45,428 bases of DNA from Hyphomicrobiales bacterium (GTDB lineage: Bacteria; Pseudomonadota; Alphaproteobacteria; Rhizobiales; Xanthobacteraceae): contig WHTP01000034.1 in assembly GCA_009377695.1 (NCBI GenBank), positions 1 to 45,428 on the forward strand, read 5' to 3'. Shown here one piece after another: positions 9,337 to 17,077 of the stretch (its first letter is position 1; every line of letters begins with the position of its first letter). Both the position numbers and the translations under genes were made by a program. The notes under the pieces are model-generated. The model was not told where the DNA came from, did not search any database, and worked only from the letters and a program-made list of their open reading frames with translations.

Positions 9337-9621
9337 CTAACTATTCCGTTTGTTGTTCTCGGCAAATTCGGCGGAATCATGAGTTCCGGAGGGCGGCCGG
9401 GGCGACGCCGGCTCGGGTGCGCGTTCGGCGCTGCCCCCCTCGTCACGCCCGGCGTTGCGGCCCGCATCACGCCCTCTGGCCTGCGCCTTGCGGCGCTTGA
9501 GATTGTCCCGCAAGGCCGCCGACAGGCGGCGGGCGCGGCTCTCTTTCTGCGGGTCCTTGTTCTGCGGGTCTTTCGGTCCGGTCACGGCTCTCGCCTTGGT
9601 GGTCCGCCGAGGTTGCGCCAT
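9337..9621 (-). CDS. Small basic conserved hypothetical protein upstream of murA
   Basis: A 94-residue, strongly charged protein. The core SRARRLSAALRDNLKRRKAQARGR is of a kind I recognise in small alphaproteobacterial proteins encoded beside murA; the rest is Arg/Gly/Glu-rich and likely disordered. An AAGGG lies 6 bases before the ATG at 9621. It ends about 100 bp upstream of murA on the same strand, so co-transcription is likely. No function is known to me; nucleic-acid binding is possible from its charge, but that is only a guess. Confidence 0.7.
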   Translation of the reverse strand: MAQPRRTTKARAVTGPKDPQNKDPQKESRARRLSAALRDNLKRRKAQARGRDAGRNAGRDEGGSAERAPEPASPRPPSGTHDSAEFAENNKRNS

Positions 9622-9703
9622 GGACGCCCTTGTGGCAAGGATCGCCGCGCTTCGGCGTCGATTTGGAACACCGCCGGAGCGCCCGCGACAAATCCGCGAC
9701 CAT

Positions 9704-9778
<75 letters not shown>

Positions 9779-9876
9779 GCAAAATCAGCAGCTTACCGAC
9801 ATCGCATAAATGCGATTTGACGCTCAGGGCAACCAGCGCAACTAGACGCGTCCAAATCATCGCGGTGGAGGTCGCA

Positions 9877-10360
9877 ATGGCGCGTCGTACTCCGGGCATC
9901 TACAAGCACACTGACAGCAAGGGCAACGTCTCGTATCGCGCGCACGTCCATCGACATGGCCGCCAAATCGGAAAGACGTTCAAGCATAAGGCTGACGCGA
10001 TCAAGTGGAAGGCCGCGCAGGACAATCAGATCGCGATGACGGGCGTGGACCTAGGCATCGAGGAAGCGCGCAAGATCATCGTTGGCGATGTCGTGCACGC
10101 TACCTGACCGAGGTCACTACGAAAAAGCCTATTGGCTCAAGAATTCAGTGAGCATCCTATCTGCAAGCACAGCTTCGCGACGATCGAGCGCAAGCACGCT
10201 CAAGAGTGGAAGAGAGAACGGCTAGACAGCCTCACTCAAACCTATCACGCCGAGGACGGCGCAAAGGGAGATAAATACTCTGCGCCACATCTTCAGCCAT
10301 GCCGAGGATGAGTGGAGGCAGAAGCCTCTGAAGGGCAACCCGTTATCTAAGCCTAAGACA
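9877..10360 (+). pseudogene. Tyrosine-recombinase (integrase) remnant, multiply frameshifted
   Basis: The ATG at 9877 opens a 76-residue frame with an integrase N-terminal arm (GIYKHTDSKGNVSYRAHVHRHG, then KTFKHKADAIKWKAAQ). It stops at 10107. Homology continues in other frames: ARYLTEVTTKK from 10095, AYWLKN from 10127, HPICKHSFATIERKHAQEWKRER from 10150, and INTLRHIFSHAEDEW from about 10271. The pieces cover the arm and SAM-like core-binding domain only; the catalytic domain (R..HxxR..Y) is absent. At least four frame changes mean it is long dead. The last piece is in the same frame as, and runs without a stop into, the DUF5343 gene. Being next to tRNA-Thr it marks an old island insertion. 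Confidence 0.85.
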
Positions 10361-11053
10361 ATGGCCGCACTCCCGTACGTCACCGCGACCGGTAACGTTG
10401 AGAAGGCGCTGACTGCTATCAAGTCTGCGGCAACGCCTGACAAGGTTACTCAGGACTTTGTGAAGACGATTTTGAAGATCCCCGGGGGATCGGGTGATCA
10501 GATGACTTCGTTCTTGAGAAAGTTGGGCTTCGTAAACTCCGACAGCACGCCTTCTGACATCTACAAGCGCTTCCGTAACAAATCTAGCACCGGCCCCGCC
10601 GCGCTTGATGCTCTCCGCTTCGGTTACGGACCCTTATTTCGTAGGAACGAGTACTGGCATACGCTAACTGACGACGAGTTACGAGGACTGGTTATCGAAG
10701 AAACCGGCCTAGGAGAGGACTCTCCCCTCCTTACGATGACGTTGAACTCCCTCAAGGGCGTCAAAAAGTTCGCTACCTTCGAGAAGCCGGAAGATGAGGC
10801 AAAGCCTGCTGCCATAAGTGAGCTTCCTCCGTCTGGCTTACCTGCCCTTCCCCCACCTCCAGCCCAGCACGCTCAGTCGTTTGGCTTAAACCTTGGATAT
10901 ACAATCAACCTGAATCTGCCGGCGACATCAGACATCGCCGTGTTCAACGCCATCTTCAAAAGTCTTAGAGATAACCTTGAAGGGTCCCGATGGGAACGGA
11001 TGATTACCTGCGGTCTTTTGGCATGTCGGGATTGCTGGCGGCCGAAAACTTAA
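10361..11053 (+). CDS. DUF5343 domain protein, candidate partner of the HEPN protein
   Basis: A 230-residue protein. Residues 1-145 match what I know of DUF5343: LPYVTATGNVEKAL, then VTQDFVKTIL, FLRKLGFVNSD, IYKRFRN, ALRFGYGPLF and EYWHTLTDDELRGLVIEETG. A Pro/Ala linker follows (about 150-175). Residues about 177-212 form a LNLGYTINLNLP...IFKSLRDNLE tail of a kind common at the C-terminus of such proteins. The last ~20 residues overlap the next gene. The function of DUF5343 is unknown to me. The ATG at 10361 has no clear ribosome-binding site and the frame is open upstream to 10226 through integrase debris, so the true start could be altered. Base composition is visibly poorer in G+C than the flanks, indicating transfer. 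The overlap and order suggest it works with the HEPN protein. Confidence 0.75.
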   Translation: MAALPYVTATGNVEKALTAIKSAATPDKVTQDFVKTILKIPGGSGDQMTSFLRKLGFVNSDSTPSDIYKRFRNKSSTGPAALDALRFGYGPLFRRNEYWHTLTDDELRGLVIEETGLGEDSPLLTMTLNSLKGVKKFATFEKPEDEAKPAAISELPPSGLPALPPPPAQHAQSFGLNLGYTINLNLPATSDIAVFNAIFKSLRDNLEGSRWERMITCGLLACRDCWRPKT

Positions 11054-11571
11054 AAGCCGTAGAGAAGCAGTTTGATATCGAACTCGGACATTTGCCCCGA
11101 GCGACCCAAGAAAGCGCGACCGAATACTACCCCCAGTTTGAACAGACAGTACGTCAGGAAGCTGCCCAGATGGCGCAGCACTATGAGCTATTTTATTGCC
11201 TTGAACAGTCGATACGAAAACTCATCACTGAGGCAATGGAAGATGTCGAAGGCGGCAACTGGTGGGAAGAAAAGGTTCCCCAACAGATACGTGACGAGGT
11301 CAAAAAGCTTATCGACAAGGAAGTAGATAATGGAATTACTAGGCGTTCCGATCGGGCGATCGATTACACTACGTTTGGCCAGCTATCGATCATCATAAGC
11401 TCCAATTGGAGTTTGTTCGCTACGATATTCAAGAGCCCGCGCGCAGTGGAACGGGTCATGAGCAGTCTGAATCTCCTGCGCGGTCCAATCGCTCATTGCT
11501 GCCCATTGTCAGAAGACGAGGTCGATAGGCTGCAGCTAACCGTCAAAGATTGGTTCAGGATGATTGGTTGA
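10990..11571 (+). CDS. Swt1-type HEPN domain protein, putative RNase
   Basis: A 193-residue protein. Residues about 60-190 look like the Swt1-family HEPN domain: helical region WWEEKVPQQIRDEVKK, then TTFGQLSIIISSNWSLFATIF, then SLNLLRGPIAHCCPLSEDEVDRL. It contains R164-GPIA-H169, the RX4-6H motif that is the RNase active site in the HEPN superfamily. AAGGG lies 5 bases before the ATG at 10990. The gene overlaps the end of the DUF5343 gene by 64 bp in another frame. HEPN proteins are often toxins of toxin-antitoxin or abortive-infection systems; an island location beside tRNA-Thr fits that, but the role is inferred. The N-terminal 60 residues are unassigned. Confidence 0.75.
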   Translation: MGTDDYLRSFGMSGLLAAENLKAVEKQFDIELGHLPRATQESATEYYPQFEQTVRQEAAQMAQHYELFYCLEQSIRKLITEAMEDVEGGNWWEEKVPQQIRDEVKKLIDKEVDNGITRRSDRAIDYTTFGQLSIIISSNWSLFATIFKSPRAVERVMSSLNLLRGPIAHCCPLSEDEVDRLQLTVKDWFRMIG

Positions 11572-12328
11572 GCCCCAGCAAAAGGAGACGGGGCCAGTTT
11601 TCCTAGCTAGCCACTCGATCGCTTTGGTCGACCAATCACTACCGCGCATATGGGCGTTGGCCGTGGTTGAGCATCGGCTGAACGGTTTCCGGCCGACAAA
11701 CTGAGTTGAGTCTGTTCACGGGGGGTTAGGAAAGGTCGAGGTGTAATCTAGCTTGGCTTCCGGAAATAGAGCGTTAGCTAACGTGCTACAGCTAGAAACG
11801 AAACATGGGCTTTCGACGTTCCCCGAAAAGCTTCTCAAGCTGATTCTCATAGCGCACTGCACCTCAAGGATCTTAGCCTTTTCCAAAATGGCCTTGAGGT
11901 AGTCCTGTCGTGAGGAAGCATGATACTTGATGAGCTTACTCTGCCCAGCGTCTACGAAGGAAACCTGTTCGCGTGCCATCGGCGGGGTAGGTGTCAAGGG
12001 AGCCGGGGCCGCCGAGATGGGTCTGATCGGGCTTGAAAAAGCGGGGACCCCGCCCGTTCGGAGGGGTGGTCGGGGGGAAGTGGCAAGGTCCCCATGAGGC
12101 CTTTTTTTGCTTTGTGGCGCAAACGGGGCAGCCCCGCAACCATAAGGTGAATGAATGGTTAACGGCCCCGCCTGGGCCGACTCGCGAACCCCGCGCGATC
12201 ACTCCTTTTATTTATGGAGCCATGTCCCAGCAGTTGCGTGAGTTCCGCCGCCGCCACTCGCATCGAGCGAGCCGCAAGGCCGTCCGGCTCAGAAGCGATG
12301 TCCAGGCGATCGCAACAGAATGAAAGCG
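11572..12328. other. Gene-poor, compositionally mixed stretch downstream of the HEPN gene
   Basis: No confident gene. A 93-residue minus-strand frame at 11716-11997 has no recognisable domain. The first half keeps the lower G+C of the preceding island genes; from about 12000 the G+C rises and homopolymer runs appear (G-runs near 12030-12080, T7 at 12102-12108). Just after the HEPN stop, GCCCCAGCAAAA (11574-11585) resembles the GCACCAGCAAAA at the end of tRNA-Thr (9773-9784), 11 of 12 bases; too short to call an attachment site. Confidence 0.4.
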
Positions 12329-12529
12329 TCACGCCGAGGTCCGCGTCCTCGCTCGACGACGCCCTGGAGATTTTGTGACGGCTGCGGGCGGTCCCGATTG
12401 ACCTGGTGTGCCCCAGCGTTTGATCCGGACCACCGGAAGAATGATGATGGATGCGGATTGGTGCCGCGCAAATCCGGTCGGTCGGCGACGAGACACTCTC
12501 GCGAACGGAAATCGAATGACGGTACCCAT
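12329..12529 (-). CDS. Small conserved hypothetical protein (VIRFP / ILPVVRI type)
   Basis: A 66-residue basic protein beginning MGTVIRFPFAR, with a middle hydrophobic strand ASIIILPVVRIKR-like, and an Arg-rich tail ending RRRARTRTSA. It resembles small uncharacterised Bradyrhizobiaceae proteins with the same three parts (VI-FP start, ILPVVRI, basic tail); this is from memory and not checked. GAGGAAACGCC directly precedes the ATG at 12529, a good ribosome-binding site that supports a real gene. Overlapping frames at 12159-12575 and 12289-12582 (minus) and 12320-12604 (plus) lack such a site and are treated as shadows. Function unknown. Confidence 0.45.
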   Translation of the reverse strand: MGTVIRFPFARVSRRRPTGFARHQSASIIILPVVRIKRWGTPGQSGPPAAVTKSPGRRRARTRTSA

Positions 12530-12992
12530 GGCGTTTCCTCGCGTCGCACGCGTTGTCCTGAGCGCTGGCCGCCACTAACCACGCAATTCGCCGCCGCTAC
12601 GTGAAGCAGCTCACGTCGTATGCAAGAAGTTTAGTGAGATATTTCACACTGCGTACGAAAAGACGTCATCGCCTGCTTGTGTGCAGCAGCCGCTCCACCT
12701 CGCGCAACGCGTCGATCATCGCGCTCGCGGACATCATCACTTCCGATGTCGCCATAGTTGCACTCGATCACGACCGGCGGCGACAACATCGCGTCAATGT
12801 CTTGAGCGCGGTTCGCCAGTCGCGAGATGCGATGGACTTGGCATTTCTCGATCAAAGCCGCGCCTCATATTGGGCATCCGAGTACGCCGGATGTGCGGGC
12901 GCGGAATGAGAAGACAGCAGCGCCGAGGTCATGCCGCCGGGCCTCCCGGCTCGGCGGCAATTTGTTCGTCAGGCGCGAAGAAGAAAATGCGC
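12530..12992. other. Gene-free stretch before the Gly/Arg-rich protein
   Basis: I see no supported gene. The longest minus-strand frame (12631-12855) lacks a domain and a ribosome-binding site; another minus frame reads MSASAMIDALREVERLL for about 29 residues and looks protein-like but is too short to call. The right part is the 3' flank of the convergent Gly/Arg-rich gene. Confidence 0.35.
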
Positions 12993-13595
12993 CTACCTCC
13001 CCATCCCACCCATGCCGCCGCCACCCATGCCGCCGCCACCCATGCCGCCGCCTCGGAAGCCACCGCCGCCCATGCCGCCTCGGAAGCCACCACCACCCAT
13101 GCCGCTTCGGAAGCCACCGCCACGCATGCCGCTTCGGAAGCCGCTGCCGCCCATGCCGCCGGGCCTAACAATAGTCCTGCCGCGCATGCCACCGGGCCTC
13201 ACGATGACCCTGCCGCGCATGCCGCCGGGCCTCACGATGACCCTTCCGCGCATGCCGCCAGGCCTCACGATGACCCTTCCGCGCATGCCGCCGCGCATCC
13301 CGCGATGCCAGCCGCGATGACGCCAACCACGCCAGCCCCAACCCCCGCCCCAGCCAAAGCCGCGACGCCAAGCATAGCCGCACCAATACCATCCCGGACC
13401 CCGCCAGCCGTCGAAATACCAGCAGTATCGGTGACCGCGATAAAAGTAGACTTGAACGTTATCGACCATCGAAAGCGCATCAATGGCAGCTCGAATCCCA
13501 CTGGAATTCGGAGCAGCGGCCGCGTCTGCTCGGGCCGTCATCAGCACCATGCTGGCCAGAAGTGCCAACATTCCTACCTTGATTGACGTTCTCAT
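12993..13595 (-). CDS. Secreted Gly/Arg-rich tandem-repeat protein
   Basis: A 200-residue protein. Residues 1-26 form a signal peptide (MRTSIKVGMLALLASMVLMTARADA). Next is an aromatic segment with two cysteines, GHRYCWYFDGWRGPGWYWCGYAW, then a Trp/Gly/Arg stretch. Four units of GGMRGRVIVRP (one with T for V) follow, then GGGF-RSG and GGGM units to the end. ATG 13595 is chosen because GGAGGAAAGTCA lies upstream and because it begins the signal peptide; the frame is open farther 5'. Secreted, low-complexity proteins with a YCWY-type segment occur in Bradyrhizobiaceae with no known function to me. It could be an envelope or matrix protein. It is divergent from the purC-purE fusion gene. Confidence 0.75.
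   Translation of the reverse strand: MRTSIKVGMLALLASMVLMTARADAAAAPNSSGIRAAIDALSMVDNVQVYFYRGHRYCWYFDGWRGPGWYWCGYAWRRGFGWGGGWGWRGWRHRGWHRGMRGGMRGRVIVRPGGMRGRVIVRPGGMRGRVIVRPGGMRGRTIVRPGGMGGSGFRSGMRGGGFRSGMGGGGFRGGMGGGGFRGGGMGGGGMGGGGMGGMGR
13161..13292. repeat. Four 33-bp tandem repeats inside the Gly/Arg-rich gene
   Basis: Four near-identical 33-bp units at 13161-13193, 13194-13226, 13227-13259 and 13260-13292, differing at a handful of positions. Each encodes 11 residues on the minus strand (GGMRGRVIVRP). The unit length is a multiple of three, so copy-number change would keep the frame. Confidence 0.9.
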
Positions 13596-13936
13596 TGACT
13601 TTCCTCCGGGCCCGGAAGGGGCCGTTTGGAAAAAAACGTTTGGGCGGAACCAGATGTTCCGGCGCACCAGGCTGCCTTGTGCGGCCGACTGTCCCATTGT
13701 GTGCATGAAAAGACGCGACTCTGGATTGCCTTTGTATCGAACGCTCCTGATTGCGTTTGCCCTTCATCGACGACGCGGGACCGGATCGCCTGCTCGCCGT
13801 TCCAACGAGGTGGAGAACCATGATTTTTCCTCGCCGGTAACGCTGTTGAAGGCGCAAATTCCTGCCTAATTGTCCTTGGTATCGGGGCCCCTGGAGACTA
13901 TTCTCGCTCGCTTCTTTCAGGGAGAAGCACAAGATC
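13596..13936. other. Divergent intergenic region between Gly/Arg-rich gene and purC-purE
   Basis: About 340 bp between two divergent starts, so it must carry promoters for both. I see no gene, strong palindrome or riboswitch-like fold. GGGAGAAG at 13919-13926 is the likely ribosome-binding site of the GTG start at 13937, with somewhat long spacing. Confidence 0.4.
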
Positions 13937-15244
13937 GTGGACGCCAAGACTCCAACACTCGCGAAACGCCCGCCTGGGGCGCTGGTCGCTGAAGGCAAGA
14001 CCAAGCGCATCCACCAGCTTGCCGGCAGCACCGACCTGGTGACGCTGATCGCCAAGGACGACATCACCGCCGGCGACGGCGCCAAGCACGATGTGATCCC
14101 CGAGAAGGGCCGGCTCGCGAACCGCACCACCTGCAACGTGTTCCGCCTGCTGAAGGCCTGCGGGCTCCCGGTCGCGTTCGAGGAGCAGGACAGCGACACC
14201 TCGTTCATCGCGCCCGGCTGCAAGATGCTGCCCTACGAGGTGGTGGCGCGGCGTGAGGCGCACGGCTCCTACCTCAAGCGCCATCCACATATCGCCAAGG
14301 GGCAACTATTTCCGCAATTGCTCGTCGAGTTTTATCTCAAGACCAAGGACAAGACCTGGAAAGGCAAGCCCCTGGTCGCCGACGACCCGCTGATGGATTT
14401 CATCGACGGCGGCTCGCAGATCAAGCTGCTCAATCCGGCGAAGCCGGTGGTCGGGCAGGAGCCGTTCCTGGTGCTTCCGGCCTCCGACGTGTTGAGTTCG
14501 AACGACGAGTGGGCAATCTTCCCGGAGATGCGAAGAATTGCCCGTCAGACATTTCTTGTGCTCGAGAAAGCCTGGCAGCTCCAGGGCGGCACGCTCGTCG
14601 ATCTCAAGGTGGAGTTCGGTTACGACGGCAAGGGGCGCCTGCTGCTCGCGGACGTGATCGACAACGACTCCTGGCGCGTGATCGAAGACGGCTCCTACAT
14701 CGACAAGCAGGTCTACCGTGACGGCGGCGCGCTCGACGATGTCGTGTCGAAGTACCGCCGCGTCGCCGAGATCACCGACCGCTTCGAGCTGCCGCGCCAG
14801 CGCATCATTCTCTGGCGCGGGTCGGAGTCCGACAAGACCGAACCTTTCGAGACCGCGCTCGGCGAGCTCAAGGACATGATGACCGTTGTCACCTGCTCCG
14901 TGCACAAGGAGCCGGTCAGGGGCGCGACCACGCTCTATCGCATGGCGCAAGAGGTCCCGGACACGGTCGTGATCGCGAATATCGGACGCTCGAACGGCGC
15001 CGGCCCGACCTTGTCGGCGTTGTCGAACATCCCGGTCATCACGGTGCCTGCGGGCTACCGGGAATTCCCCGAAGACGTGTGGTCATCGCTGCGCGCGCCG
15101 AGCAACGTGCCGGCCATGACCGTGCTCGAGCCGGCGAACGCGGTGCTCGCCGCTCTGCAAATCCTCTCGGCGCGCAGCCCTCGCATCTATGCGCATGTAC
15201 GCGGAGAGATCGAGGCGCGCACGGTGAATATGCTGCAGGTGTGA
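13937..15244 (+). CDS. Bifunctional PurC-PurE (PAICS-like) purine biosynthesis protein
   Basis: A 435-residue fusion. Residues about 16-285 are SAICAR synthetase (PurC): EGKTKRIH, KDDITAGDG, SFIAPGC, EVVARREAHGSYLKR, LVDLKVEFG and DVIDNDSWR. Residues about 290-435 are an AIR carboxylase (PurE) domain: WRGSESD, VTCSVHKEP, IANIGRSNGAGP, PVITVPA, DVWSSLRAPS, and a LEPANAVLAALQIL helix. Domain order, VTCSVHK and GRSNG-GP resemble vertebrate PAICS (class II PurE, which carboxylates AIR directly with CO2, no PurK) more than separate bacterial PurC and PurE. Together they would turn AIR into SAICAR. The start is GTG. No other purine gene lies near, so it may be a second copy beside standalone purC/purE/purK elsewhere. 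Confidence 0.9.
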   Translation: MDAKTPTLAKRPPGALVAEGKTKRIHQLAGSTDLVTLIAKDDITAGDGAKHDVIPEKGRLANRTTCNVFRLLKACGLPVAFEEQDSDTSFIAPGCKMLPYEVVARREAHGSYLKRHPHIAKGQLFPQLLVEFYLKTKDKTWKGKPLVADDPLMDFIDGGSQIKLLNPAKPVVGQEPFLVLPASDVLSSNDEWAIFPEMRRIARQTFLVLEKAWQLQGGTLVDLKVEFGYDGKGRLLLADVIDNDSWRVIEDGSYIDKQVYRDGGALDDVVSKYRRVAEITDRFELPRQRIILWRGSESDKTEPFETALGELKDMMTVVTCSVHKEPVRGATTLYRMAQEVPDTVVIANIGRSNGAGPTLSALSNIPVITVPAGYREFPEDVWSSLRAPSNVPAMTVLEPANAVLAALQILSARSPRIYAHVRGEIEARTVNMLQV

Positions 15245-15262
15245 TCGCGGCGCATTTTCTCC

Positions 15263-15377
15263 GCCGTCATTCCGGGGCGCGCCAAAGGCGCGAGCCCCGG
15301 AATCCATTGCGCCATACGTCAATTCCAAACATGGATTCCGGGCTCGCGGGCTAAAGCCCGCGCCCCGGAATGACGGC
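15263..15377. repeat. GTCATTCCGGGGC-type palindromic repeat, copy 1
   Basis: GCCGTCATTCCGGGGC (15263-15278) is exactly mirrored by GCCCCGGAATGACGGC (15362-15377). Inner arms include CGAGCCCCGGAATCCAT and ATGGATTCCGGGCTCG. It lies between convergent stops (purC-purE at 15244, Bug protein at 15391) and could act as a bidirectional transcript end. A second copy runs off the window at 45327. Confidence 0.9.
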
Positions 15378-15390
15378 TGCATGGCTGGTG

Positions 15391-16404
15391 CTAAAGCTTC
15401 TTGATCCCCGCCTGGGTGATGATGTCGCGGAACATCGGTACCTCTTTGGTAATACGCGCCAGGTGGCCTTTGCCGTCGCGCGCCGTGACGTCGAAACCGG
15501 ACTGCGTGAGCTTCGCGCGCATGTCGGGCCGGTTCAGGATCTCGAGCGCCGCCTTTTCAAGCGCGCGCACCATCTCCGGCGGCGTCTTCGCCGGCGCCAT
15601 CAGCGCCGTATAGGTTTCGAACACGAAATCCTTGTAGCCGGCCTCGACCATGGTCGGAATCTCCGGCAGGTCGTGCCAGCGCGAGTTGCCGGTGACCGCA
15701 AGCCCGCGAATCGTCCCGGCCTTGATGTGCGGATGCGCGGGCGCGAGCACGCCGGATGAAAGTTGCACGGTGCCGGCGATCGCCGCCTTGAGCGCGTCGC
15801 CGCCGCCCGCGAACACCACCGTCGCCATGCCCTGCAAGCCTTCGCGCTGCTTGAACACCTCGGCCTGCAGTTGCGGGGTCGTGCCGATCGGCGGCGTCGA
15901 CACGTTGAACTTGGCCGGGTTGGCTTTGGCGAGCGCGACGAATTCCTTCATCGTTTTCGGGCCGAGCTCGGGCTTGACCGCAAACACGTGCGGCGAGACT
16001 GCGAGCTCGCAGATCGGCACGAAGTCCTTGAACGGATCGTAGGGCAACGTGTTGTAGAGCCCGGGGTTGACCGAATAGGCGCTGGTCGTCAGCAGGATGG
16101 TGTAGCCGTCCGGATCGGAACGCGCGGCGAGTCCCATGCCGAGATTGCCGCCGGCGCCGCCGCGGTTCTCGACAAAGAACGTCCCGCCCATTGCCTGCTG
16201 CAACGCCGCCGCCATGATACGGGCGATGATGTCGGACGGGCCCCCCGGGGTGTTGGCGACGATGATCCGCACTGGACGGTCGGGATAGCCGGCGAACACC
16301 GGCGTGACGCGCAGGATCGCGGGCGCGGCAATGCCGGCCGCCAGCGCGCTCTGGATCACCCGGCGGCGCGATGGCGCTGCAAGGCTCTTGTCCGGCTTGT
16401 CCAT
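15391..16404 (-). CDS. Bug/TctC-family periplasmic solute-binding protein (1)
   Basis: A 337-residue binding protein of the tripartite tricarboxylate transporter (Bug) family. The N-terminus has a twin-arginine-like signal, SRRRVIQSALAAG, ending near VFAGYPDRPVRI. Family marks: VRIIVANTPGGPSDIIAR, VVENRGGAGGNLG-like (here FVENRGGAGGNLGM), ADPDGYT, and the late GLAVTG...PEIPTMVEAGY. The start at 16404 has GGGAGAAA upstream. These proteins capture carboxylic or aromatic acids, but no TctA/TctB membrane partners lie near, so transport partner and ligand are unknown. It is one of four such orphan genes in the window. Confidence 0.92.
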   Translation of the reverse strand: MDKPDKSLAAPSRRRVIQSALAAGIAAPAILRVTPVFAGYPDRPVRIIVANTPGGPSDIIARIMAAALQQAMGGTFFVENRGGAGGNLGMGLAARSDPDGYTILLTTSAYSVNPGLYNTLPYDPFKDFVPICELAVSPHVFAVKPELGPKTMKEFVALAKANPAKFNVSTPPIGTTPQLQAEVFKQREGLQGMATVVFAGGGDALKAAIAGTVQLSSGVLAPAHPHIKAGTIRGLAVTGNSRWHDLPEIPTMVEAGYKDFVFETYTALMAPAKTPPEMVRALEKAALEILNRPDMRAKLTQSGFDVTARDGKGHLARITKEVPMFRDIITQAGIKKL

Positions 16405-16582
16405 AGGCGTTTCTCCCAAACGATCTGATTGATTGCGAGGTATGCTAGGAACTTGCCGCTCCTGCCGCAACAGCGATCGGCGCGACGATTTGGCCGCCGG
16501 TCGCGGGCGGCATGGTGCTCAATAATGTCGCTGGCCGCAGCCTTCTTGGCGTCCTACCCTGGGACGGTTGGAGGGTCCTGGC

Positions 16583-17068
16583 ATGACGATTCTCGGGTTC
16601 TCGCTCTACACTTGGCTCCACATTTTGCTGAGCCTCGTGATGCTCGTCACCGGCTTCGTGGTCGTGAAGGACCTGCTCCGCTCCCGCATCGACTCCGCCT
16701 GGATGGCGGTCTTCTTGGTGAGTGGCGTGCTGACCAGCGCGACCGGCTTCGGCTTTCCGTTCGACCGTTTGGGCGAGTCTCACTATGTTGGGATCATCTC
16801 GCTGGTGATCCTGGCGGCGGCGATCCTCGGACTCTACGTCTTCAAGCTCGCGGGCCCATGGCGCTGGATTTTCGCGCTCAGCATCGTGCTGGCGTTCTAC
16901 TTCGATGCGCTGGTCGCGATTGCGCAGCTCTTCAGGAAAGTGCCCTCGCTCGGCGCTCCGACCGCGAGCAGCGAGCCGCCGTTCCTGATCGCGCAGGTAA
17001 TCCTGCTGGCGGCCATCATCTGGCTGTGCGTGAAAGCCGTGCGGCAGTTCCGCTTAACGACGGCGTAG
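16583..17068 (+). CDS. Small multi-spanning membrane protein, unknown function
   Basis: A 161-residue protein with about five hydrophobic helices (TWLHILLSLVMLVTGFVVV, AWMAVFLVSGVLTSATGFGF, VGIISLVILAAAILGLYVF, WIFALSIVLAFYFDALVAI, LIAQVILLAAIIWLCV). I recognise similar uncharacterised proteins from rhizobia but cannot assign a function. GGAGGG lies 8 bases before the ATG at 16583; an in-frame TTG at 16568 is less likely. It starts divergently from Bug protein 1 (178 bp between) and its stop is only 9 bp from the stop of the convergent flavin reductase gene. Confidence 0.75.
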   Translation: MTILGFSLYTWLHILLSLVMLVTGFVVVKDLLRSRIDSAWMAVFLVSGVLTSATGFGFPFDRLGESHYVGIISLVILAAAILGLYVFKLAGPWRWIFALSIVLAFYFDALVAIAQLFRKVPSLGAPTASSEPPFLIAQVILLAAIIWLCVKAVRQFRLTTA

Positions 17069-17077
17069 GCCGCGGTC

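Noticed and set aside
11574-11585. Possible attR copy of the tRNA-Thr end (GCCCCAGCAAAA)
   Set aside because: Only 11 of 12 bases match, mostly outside the tRNA; far too short for an attachment site.
11716-11997. Minus-strand 93-codon frame in the gene-poor stretch
   Set aside because: No domain, no convincing ribosome-binding site, unusual Ser-rich composition; left unannotated.
13161-13292. Possible CRISPR-like array of 33-bp repeats
   Set aside because: Units are directly adjacent with no spacers, and they encode in-frame peptide repeats.
12681-13586. Plus-strand 301-codon frame rich in Ala/His/Thr
   Set aside because: It is the complement of the tandem repeats of the Gly/Arg-rich gene, which has a signal peptide and a good ribosome-binding site.
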